Below are positions 1 to 4,579 of a stretch of DNA of 6,253 nucleotides, piece by piece. Origin of the DNA: Candidatus Woesebacteria bacterium (GTDB taxonomy: Bacteria; Patescibacteriota; Microgenomatia; UBA8517); the NCBI GenBank assembly GCA_016181165.1, contig JACOZU010000028.1, forward strand, positions 1 through 6,253. The letters are read 5' to 3'. The notes beneath the pieces are model-generated. The model saw only the letters and a program-made list of their open reading frames with translations, made no database searches and had not been told where the DNA came from. Numbering within the stretch: the first letter of the stretch is position 1; the number at the start of each line of letters is the position of its first letter. A program made the position numbers and the translations under genes.

Positions 1-679
1 AAAAAGTTGACTATATGCTGGAAGATCCGTACCGTACAAACGGTTGAAGTATCTGACGCTACCATGTAAAATGGTGATAATGCGTTCAGTGCGGACAATC
101 AGCAGGAAAGACCTAAAAGGGAAAGATTTAGGATATTTTCTGGCCGGATTTGTAGAGGGTGAGGGAAGTTTTAATGTTTCTTTACGCCGTAAGGCTGATT
201 ATAAAGTCAGCTGGCAGGCTGTAATGAGCTTTAATGTTTCCCAGAAAGACCCAACAATTTTAGGAGTACTTAAGAAAGAACTAAATTGCGGAATTATAAA
301 GGTCCGCAAGAAAGATCTTTTGTATTCCTACGATGTTACAAATCCGCAAGATATTATCCAAAGAGTCATTCCGTATTTTCAAAAGTTTCCTCTTTTATCC
401 GAGTCAAAAAGAAAGAATTTTGCAATTTTTTGCAAAATTGCTCAGATTATGGATAAGGGAGGACACAAGAATTTATCCGGACTTCGAAAAATTCTCGAAT
501 TAAGGGAATTAATAAACGAAGGAAAAGGTAGAACCAGAAAATACGGAATAAACGATGTTTTCCCTGATTAGGAATCCCCAGAGACTATACGTCAACTCCG
601 TTAGGAAATAACGGAATGATATAGTCCGATCTCATGGGCGACCATGAGCGACGTATCCAATCGTCTATATAACAACGTG
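1..679 (+). mobile_element. Group I intron in 23S rRNA (3' part, 5' end outside window)
   Basis: A self-splicing intron that interrupts helix 69 of the 23S rRNA. The conserved core can be folded by hand: P3 pairs AGTTGAC (5-11) with GTCAACT (591-597); P4 pairs TGCTG (16-20) with CAGCA (100-104); P5 has TCCG (26-29) with CGGA (92-95) and carries two small hairpins (31-44 and 61-75); P7 pairs GACTATA (583-589) with TATAGTC (620-626); P8 is 598-603 with 609-614; P9 is 631-637 with 642-648, closed by a GCGA tetraloop. The Q-like AATCAGCAGG, R-like CAGAGACTATA and S-like GATATAGTCC motifs are typical of the family. The endonuclease gene lies mainly in the P6 loop. The 3' end at G679 is chosen because the intron should end in G and the exon then resumes as AAC at about E. 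coli 1918, a known insertion site (L1917). P1, P2 and the 5' exon lie upstream, so the insertion point is inferred. Confidence 0.88.
71..571 (+). CDS. LAGLIDADG homing endonuclease of the group I intron
   Basis: An intron-encoded DNA endonuclease that would cut intronless 23S genes near helix 69 and so spread the intron by repair; some family members also help splicing. From the ATG at 71 it has 166 residues with one motif, LAGFVEGEG (24-32). The eighth position, the metal-binding acid, is Glu31 rather than Asp. One motif means it should act as a homodimer. The later stretch FPLLSESKRKNFAIFCKIAQIM (from about residue 106) and a basic end are usual for this family. The start is uncertain: the frame is open back to TTG 44, ATG 80 and GTG 89 are alternatives, and none has a clear ribosome site. 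Any of these starts lies inside the P5 structure, so RNA folding and coding overlap. The frame is intact, which suggests a recently active element. Confidence 0.9.
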   Translation: MVIMRSVRTISRKDLKGKDLGYFLAGFVEGEGSFNVSLRRKADYKVSWQAVMSFNVSQKDPTILGVLKKELNCGIIKVRKKDLLYSYDVTNPQDIIQRVIPYFQKFPLLSESKRKNFAIFCKIAQIMDKGGHKNLSGLRKILELRELINEGKGRTRKYGINDVFPD

Positions 680-700
680 AACTGTTCTACGGTAGCGAAG

Positions 701-732
<32 letters not shown>

Positions 733-797
733 TGGCGTCACGAGCTAGTAACTGTCTTGAACATTCACTCGGCGAAATTGCGTTGGCTGTGAAGACG

Positions 798-808
798 CGG
801 CCTTGTTC
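798..808 (+). other. Junction where about 125 nt of 23S domain V are missing
   Basis: Up to here the sequence follows the usual GAAGACGCGGCCT (E. coli about 2029-2041). It then continues at once as TTGTTCCACCACC, which matches the descending strand of the L1 stalk (about 2166-2178). The universally conserved stretch with GACGGAAAGACCCC and the H73, H74 and H75 5' strands, plus most of the L1 stalk, is absent and is not found elsewhere in the window. Three bases, CCT, fit both sides of the join and could be microhomology. The partner strand of H75 (GGCAGT, 881-886) is still present without a mate. Confidence 0.75.
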
Positions 809-1033
809 CACCACCTCTCGTTAAAAAATGTGGGACTAACCCGAATTCCTTGCAAACAGGTTTGGGGAACGTGCTAGATGGGCAGTTTTACTGGGGCGGT
901 ACCCTGCTAAAGAGTAACGCAGGGACACAAAGGTTGGCTTACTACGGATGGAAATCGTAGGGAAAGCGTAAAGGTTTAAGCCAGCTTGACTGCAAGGCCG
1001 AAGGGCCGCGCAGGTACGAAAGTAGGTCTTAGT

Positions 1034-1044
1034 GATCCATAAAA
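1034..1044 (+). other. Junction where about 34 nt (23S helix 88) are missing
   Basis: The sequence runs AGTGATCC and then directly ATAAAAGCTACCCCGGGG. In E. coli these two parts (about 2389-2395 and 2430 onward) are separated by about 34 nt that form helix 88 and the GCUCAACGG strand, part of the tRNA exit site around C2394 and G2421. The join is clean and removes the whole hairpin. Confidence 0.75.
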
Positions 1045-1343
1045 GCTACCCCGGGGATAACAGAGTAGTCGCGCCCGAGAGTCCATATCGACGGCGCGGT
1101 TCGCTACCTCGATGTCGGCTCATCTTATCCTGGCGCTGGAGAAGGTGCCAAGGGTCGGTCTGTTCGCCCGTTAAAAAGGTACGTGAGCTGGGTTCAGAAC
1201 GTCGTAAGACAGTTCGGACTCTATCCGGTGGAAACGTTGAGTTTTGAAGGGAGCTAGCCTCAGTACGAGAGGACCAGGCTGGAGGAATCCCTGGTGTGCC
1301 GGTTGTCGCGTCAGCGGCAACGCCGGGTAGCTATATTCCTACG

Positions 1344-1376
<33 letters not shown>

Positions 1377-1398
1377 CACCCTAAGATTAGAACTCGTT

Positions 1399-1417
1399 AC
1401 CCCGATTCAATCGGGGT
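1399..1417 (+). repeat. Palindrome ACCCCGA-ttcaa-TCGGGGT inside the 23S 3' end
   Basis: A 7-bp perfect stem with a five-base loop that forms the terminal hairpin at a variable position of domain VI, just before the conserved CAGACCCCTGGGA. The same two arms recur in the 23S-5S spacer at 1516-1523 and 1544-1552, where they are split by another hairpin. Confidence 0.7.
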
Positions 1418-1512
1418 TATCAGACCCCTGGGACAATACCAGGTTAATCGGCTGGCGGTGGAAGCGAGGTAACTCGTTAAGCCTACCAGTGCGAATCGGT
1501 CGATAGACTTGT

Positions 1513-1610
1513 TTACCCCGATTTCTCCGATTTAATCGGAGTTCAATCGGGGCAGGACTTTTCTCTTCAGTTGTCAAAAGTATAAATTGAAAGCTCTTTT
1601 TCAGGGTATC
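1513..1610 (+). other. 23S-5S spacer with nested palindrome (1516-1552), no tRNA
   Basis: The outer arms CCCCGATT (1516-1523) and AATCGGGG (1545-1552) enclose a second, inner hairpin CTCCGA (1525-1530) with TCGGAG (1536-1541). Such a spacer stem could be a processing site for RNase III after the 23S, which is inference. The rest, 1553-1610, is A/T-rich with a T-run at 1596-1601 that is not preceded by a strong stem, so I do not call a terminator. No tRNA gene is visible. Confidence 0.65.
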
Positions 1611-1684
1611 GGTCTGGTGATGGGAGCGCTCTGGAACCACCTCTTACCATTCCGAACAGAGAAGTGAAACGGAGCAGCGCCTGA
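1611..1684 (+). rRNA. 5S ribosomal RNA, apparently truncated at the 3' end
   Basis: Aligned to E. coli 5S, position 1 falls at about 1611. Helix II is kept: GCGCT (1626-1630) pairs with AGCGC (1676-1680). The most conserved part of 5S, CCGAACAGAGAAGTGAAAC (1652-1670), is nearly standard, and ACCACCT precedes it as expected. After GCGCC (1677-1681) the usual loop E and helix IV/V sequence is missing, and nothing downstream complements the helix I strand GGTCTGGTGA (1611-1620). A full 5S would reach about 1730, inside the next gene. The 3' end given here is where similarity stops. Confidence 0.8.
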
Positions 1685-1696
1685 AGAGGAATTTAG

Positions 1697-1704
1697 AAAG
1701 GTGG
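1697..1704 (+). promoter_or_regulatory. Ribosome binding site of rpsA (AAAGGTGG)
   Basis: AAGGTGG lies nine bases before GTG 1714, the right distance for that start. It also precedes ATG 1710, but that frame meets a TGA after ten codons. The site sits where the 5S helix IV would normally be. Confidence 0.65.
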
Positions 1705-1713
1705 AAATAATGC

Positions 1714-2808
1714 GTGGGGAAACAAAAAAGAACTTCATCTGAACCGACAACTATGGCGGAACTCCTGGCGTCCGCCGGAACCAAAATCAGAGCTTTTACA
1801 ACAGGACAAAAGGTAAAAGCAACGGTTGTCTTACGAAATTCCAAATCTTTAATTCTTGACATTGGCGGCAAATCCGAAGGGGTAGTTGCCGAAAAGGCTT
1901 TTATCGAGGCCAGGGATTTTATTAAGACACTCAAGGTGGGGGATACGGTTACGGGAACGGTTTTGGTTCCAGAGACAAGAGACGGAACGGTCCTTCTTTC
2001 CCTAAGGCAGGCCGCTTTTGATTCTTCTTGGGAGAGGCTCGAAAAAGCCGAAGAAGAGTCAGCCCCAGTTGCCGTTTTCGGTCGTGGCGTCAATCCTTCG
2101 GGGGTAACGGTTGATGTCGAGGGTCTAACCGGCTTTATTCCGGGCTCCCAGCTTGGAAAAGAAGCCTCCAAAAATTCACAAGGACTGGTTGGCAAATATT
2201 TTAAAGCCAAGGTTTTAGAGGTGGATAGACTGGCCAATAAAATTGTGTTGTCCGAAAAAGAAGTCTCCGACGCCGCGGATATCAAAGCAAGCAAAGAGGC
2301 TCTGGCCAAAATCAAAGAGGGAGAGGTCTATGAGGGTGTCGTCACGACGGTTGCCAACTTCGGCTGTTTTGTCAAGCTTGATTTGGGCAAAAAAGGACCG
2401 GATGTTGAAGGCCTCGTCCATATTTCTGAGCTAGCCTGGGGAAAGGTGGAGAGCGTTTCGGATGTCGCCTCCGAGGGGGACAAAGTAAAAGTCAAGGTCA
2501 TCGGGACAAAAGACGGAAGAATTTCTCTTTCCATAAAACACGCCCAAAAAGATCCATGGGAGGAGGCGGGGAGTAAGTACAAGGTTGAGGTCAAGATTAA
2601 AGGTAAGGTAACAAGGATTTCTGACTTCGGAGCTTTTGTAGAAATTGAACCCGGGATTGAAGGTCTGATACATATAACAAACATTCCTCCCGGAAAGAAA
2701 CTTTCACAAGGAGAAGATGTAGATTGCTATGTTCAGGAAATCGACGCAAAAGCTAAAAAAATGTCCCTAGGATTGGTCTTAACCACCAAGCCGATAGGTT
2801 ACAAATAA
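1714..2808 (+). CDS. rpsA: 30S ribosomal protein S1 (bS1), four S1 domains
   Basis: An RNA-binding protein that brings mRNA to the 30S subunit. The 364 residues hold four S1 (OB-fold) repeats at roughly 30-98, 118-181, 203-275 and 291-354. The third (YEGVVTTVANFGCFVKLD ... EGLVHISEL) and fourth (IKGKVTRISDFGAFVEIE ... EGLIHITNI) are canonical; the first two are more divergent, as in S1 proteins, where they contact the ribosome. E. coli S1 has six repeats and about 557 residues; four is common in Gram-positive and CPR S1. GTG 1714 is chosen for its ribosome site and its basic first residues; ATG 1753 is a weaker alternative. It follows the 5S remnant by about 30 bases and overlaps radA by one base, so translation of the two is probably coupled. 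A generic S1-domain protein is the only real alternative. Confidence 0.88.
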   Translation: MGKQKRTSSEPTTMAELLASAGTKIRAFTTGQKVKATVVLRNSKSLILDIGGKSEGVVAEKAFIEARDFIKTLKVGDTVTGTVLVPETRDGTVLLSLRQAAFDSSWERLEKAEEESAPVAVFGRGVNPSGVTVDVEGLTGFIPGSQLGKEASKNSQGLVGKYFKAKVLEVDRLANKIVLSEKEVSDAADIKASKEALAKIKEGEVYEGVVTTVANFGCFVKLDLGKKGPDVEGLVHISELAWGKVESVSDVASEGDKVKVKVIGTKDGRISLSIKHAQKDPWEEAGSKYKVEVKIKGKVTRISDFGAFVEIEPGIEGLIHITNIPPGKKLSQGEDVDCYVQEIDAKAKKMSLGLVLTTKPIGYK

Positions 2809-4109
2809 TGGCCAAAACTCATTCCCAATATGTCTGCCAACAATGCGGCTATTCTCAAGTCGGCTGGGCCGGAAAGTGTCCCAACTGTAGCTCCTGGGGA
2901 AGCCTGGTGGAAACCCTAATGGCTACGGGTGAAGGTAAAAAGGGAAAAGCCAAAAGTCAAAAGAAAGTTGAACCGATTAGCCTGATTTCCGTTTCTTCTA
3001 AGAAAACTTCGCGACTTTCGACAAAAATTTCGGAACTTGATCGGGTTTTGGGTGGAGGACTGGTTCCCGGACAAGTGGTTTTAATTGCCGGAGAGCCGGG
3101 GATAGGCAAGTCAACAATGCTTCTTCAGCTTGCGGACAAACTTAGAAATGCCCTTTATGTGTCCGGTGAAGAGTCGGCGGCTCAGGTAAAAGTGAGGGCC
3201 GATAGGCTCGGGATTAAGAATAAGACTCTTAAGTTTCTCGAAGAGACCGATGTCGACACGATCGTTGATTCTTTCGATGGCCCCTCTTTGGTCGTTATCG
3301 ATTCGATTCAAACAATGACAACCGACGATTTGTCCGGCCTTGCCGGGAGCGTGGGCCAGGTCAGGGAGTGCGCGTTCAGGCTTTTAAAAAGAGCCAAAGA
3401 AGGCGATGTTCCTCTTTTTATGGTCGGGCACGTCACCAAAGAAGGAACGGTGGCCGGGCCGGCTGTTTTAGCCCACATCGTCGATACCATCCTTTGGTTC
3501 GAAGGGGATAAAAGCTTAACCCTCAGGCTTCTCAGGGCCGTTAAAAATCGATTTGGACCGACCGATGAGGTTGGCATTTTCGAGATGGAAGATAAAGGGC
3601 TTCTGCCTTTAACCAACGCCGAGAAGATTTTTCTGACCAAGGCCAGGGCCGAGGTACCCGGCAGCGTTGTATCTTCAATCCTTCAGGGAACAAGACCCCT
3701 TTTGGTGGAAATACAAAGCCTGATTGTGCCTACCAAAATGGCTTTTCCCAAACGGGTTGCCCAGGGAGTTGACGCCAGGAGACTGGAGATGCTTTTGGCC
3801 GTACTGATAAGAAGGTGCGGGCTGCCTTTATACGAATATGACGTCTTTGTTAATGTTGCGGGAGGGATTAAGGTGGTCGAACCGGCGGCCGACCTGGCCA
3901 TCATTCTCTCCATCGCTTCTTCCTTTTTCGACAAGCCGGTCGCTAAAAGCGTCATGGCCCTAGGGGAGGTTGGTTTATTGGGAGAGGTGAGAGAGGTCGT
4001 TGCCGAAGAAAAGAGAGTCAAGGAAGCAAAAAGGCTGGGATTTAGCCGCCCCGTCACCCAAAAGGAAATAAAATACGTCAACGAGGTGGTCAAAAAACTT
4101 CTTCGATAG
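2808..4109 (+). CDS. radA: DNA repair protein RadA (Sms), RecA-like ATPase with Lon-like domain
   Basis: A DNA helicase-like ATPase that acts with RecA in recombination and branch migration. The 433 residues show all the family parts in order: a C4 zinc finger at 10-27 (CQQC and CPNC), Walker A GEPGIGKST (95-103), Walker B LVVIDS (161-166), GHVTK (207-211), the RadA signature KNRFG (246-250), and a C-terminal Lon-protease-like domain (about 270-433) with VFVNVAGGIKVVEPAADLAI and GEVGLLGEVREV. Length is close to the usual 450-460. The ATG overlaps the rpsA stop (TAATG), which indicates coupling. The gene ends in TAG followed directly by an in-frame TGA. Nothing is missing, so it should be active. 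Confidence 0.97.
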   Translation: MAKTHSQYVCQQCGYSQVGWAGKCPNCSSWGSLVETLMATGEGKKGKAKSQKKVEPISLISVSSKKTSRLSTKISELDRVLGGGLVPGQVVLIAGEPGIGKSTMLLQLADKLRNALYVSGEESAAQVKVRADRLGIKNKTLKFLEETDVDTIVDSFDGPSLVVIDSIQTMTTDDLSGLAGSVGQVRECAFRLLKRAKEGDVPLFMVGHVTKEGTVAGPAVLAHIVDTILWFEGDKSLTLRLLRAVKNRFGPTDEVGIFEMEDKGLLPLTNAEKIFLTKARAEVPGSVVSSILQGTRPLLVEIQSLIVPTKMAFPKRVAQGVDARRLEMLLAVLIRRCGLPLYEYDVFVNVAGGIKVVEPAADLAIILSIASSFFDKPVAKSVMALGEVGLLGEVREVVAEEKRVKEAKRLGFSRPVTQKEIKYVNEVVKKLLR

Positions 4110-4144
4110 TGACCACAAACTATCCACAAAAAAGTTGACGTTAT

Positions 4145-4172
4145 AAAAAGTCCCAATTAATTGGCACTTTTT
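4145..4172 (+). terminator. Probable intrinsic terminator after radA
   Basis: AAAAAGT (4145-4151) pairs with ACTTTTT (4166-4172) around the palindrome CCAATTAATTGG, giving a hairpin whose T-run is part of its own stem. The same shape reads from the other strand, so it could work in both directions. It starts 36 bases after the radA stop. The core is A/T-rich, so strength is uncertain. Confidence 0.55.
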
Positions 4173-4174
4173 GA

Positions 4175-4219
4175 AATTCAAAAACTATGGGTAGCGAAGC
4201 AACTCGGAGTTTTTGAATT
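4175..4219 (+). repeat. 12-bp perfect inverted repeat with 21-base loop
   Basis: AATTCAAAAACT (4175-4186) is the exact reverse complement of AGTTTTTGAATT (4208-4219). The loop contains GCGAAGC, a sequence known for an unusually stable mini-hairpin. It lies between the radA terminator and the promoter at 4227. It could be a second terminator or a protein-binding site; the sequence does not say which. Confidence 0.65.
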
Positions 4220-4226
4220 ATAGGGT

Positions 4227-4255
4227 TTGACAAGGTTGACAACGGGTGTTAGAAT
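4227..4255 (+). promoter_or_regulatory. Near-consensus sigma-70 promoter, TTGACA-N17-TAGAAT
   Basis: A perfect -35 hexamer (4227-4232), a 17-base spacer and a five-of-six -10 hexamer (4250-4255). Transcription should start at about 4261-4264. No open frame with a start follows closely, while a foldable region does, so it probably drives a small RNA. Confidence 0.7.
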
Positions 4256-4261
4256 TTTTCT

Positions 4262-4417
4262 AGTTCATTTAAAAAAAGCATCCCTACCGTTGGGTTTATC
4301 CCGAGTTTTACCGAGGGAGACTCACCACAAATAGAGATGCTTTCTTTAAAAAGTGAATTTGTCTTGAGGACAGGAAAAAACTAGTCAAGACAAACCACCA
4401 TTAGACTAGACCTAATT
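4262..4417 (+). ncRNA. Candidate structured small RNA, family not recognised
   Basis: Downstream of the promoter, AAAGCATC (4275-4282) pairs with GATGCTTT (4336-4343), and the helix extends outward with a mismatch and a bulge to TTCA (4264-4267) with TGAA (4354-4357). Inside is a small hairpin TTGGG (4290-4294) with CCCGA (4300-4304). A second hairpin follows: TTTGTCTTG (4358-4366) with CAAGACAAA (4386-4394), nine perfect pairs. The 3' end is set at a weak stem ATTAG/CTAAT followed by five T (to about 4417), but read-through to the hairpin at 4466-4528 is possible. I see no SRP, tmRNA, RNase P or known riboswitch signature. A leader or regulatory RNA is the best guess. Confidence 0.5.
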
Positions 4418-4465
4418 TTTGGGGCTTGTCAAGATGTATTTATAGAGTAACCAAATCAGAATTTG

Positions 4466-4528
4466 TCGGCTCTAGAGGGGACGGGTGGTGTGTAGGGCAG
4501 GCGCACTACCCGTTCCTTGTAGAGCCGA
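4466..4528 (+). other. Long imperfect hairpin, 27 pairing steps, nine-base loop
   Basis: TCGGCTCTA (4466-4474) pairs with TAGAGCCGA (4520-4528); after one G-G mismatch, AGGGG (4476-4480) pairs with TCCTT (4514-4518) using G-U pairs; then ACGGGTGGTGTG (4481-4492) pairs with CGCACTACCCGT (4502-4513). Only one position in 27 fails to pair. Use of G-U pairs points to a fold in RNA rather than a DNA palindrome. TTTT (4529-4532) follows, so it may terminate the upstream RNA, or be a small RNA itself. Confidence 0.65.
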
Positions 4529-4530
4529 TT

Positions 4531-4559
4531 TTGACTTTCAGCCCAATAATTTGTATTAT
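4531..4559 (+). promoter_or_regulatory. Promoter TTGACT-N17-TATTAT for the 4580 gene
   Basis: Each hexamer matches five of six consensus bases with a 17-base spacer. Start of transcription would fall at about 4566, leaving a leader of only about 14 bases with no Shine-Dalgarno site before ATG 4580. The -35 box directly abuts the hairpin that ends at 4528. Confidence 0.6.
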
Positions 4560-4579
4560 CCTTGCGAACGTTTTAAACA

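Larger units (their letters stand above)
4110..4579 (+). other. 470-base intergenic region with several structured elements
   Basis: No convincing protein gene lies here. From left to right it holds a terminator-like hairpin (4145-4172), a 12-bp inverted repeat (4175-4219), a strong promoter (4227-4255), a candidate structured RNA (about 4262-4417), a long imperfect hairpin (4466-4528) and the promoter of the next gene (4531-4559). These are listed separately. Such density in an otherwise compact genome suggests that at least one RNA is made here. Confidence 0.7.

Noticed and set aside
71..571. A second LAGLIDADG motif in the intron protein
   Set aside because: Only LAGFVEGEG is present; the length of about 166 residues fits the single-motif class.
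795..1048. The 23S gaps as introns
   Set aside because: Introns add sequence. Here conserved sequence is missing, and the lost pieces are nowhere else in the window on either strand.
1032..1247. Open frame of 71 codons on the + strand
   Set aside because: It lies fully within conserved 23S rRNA sequence, including the catalytic GGGGATAACAG, and is a by-product of that.
1407..1640. Open frame on the - strand across the 23S end, spacer and 5S
   Set aside because: It covers rRNA and palindromic spacer, has no family resemblance and no ribosome site.
1710..1742. ATG 1710 as the start of rpsA
   Set aside because: Its frame meets TGA after ten codons; GTG 1714 is in the S1 frame with the same ribosome site at good distance.
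1644..2315. Long - strand open frame of 223 codons opposite rpsA
   Set aside because: It is antisense to four well-formed S1 domains and has the Ser/Leu-rich composition typical of a reverse-strand shadow.
4262..4417. SRP RNA, 6S RNA, tmRNA or a known riboswitch
   Set aside because: No GGAA tetraloop with the SRP asymmetric loop, no tRNA-like end, and no riboswitch core that I recognise; a bulged helix alone is too little to call 6S.
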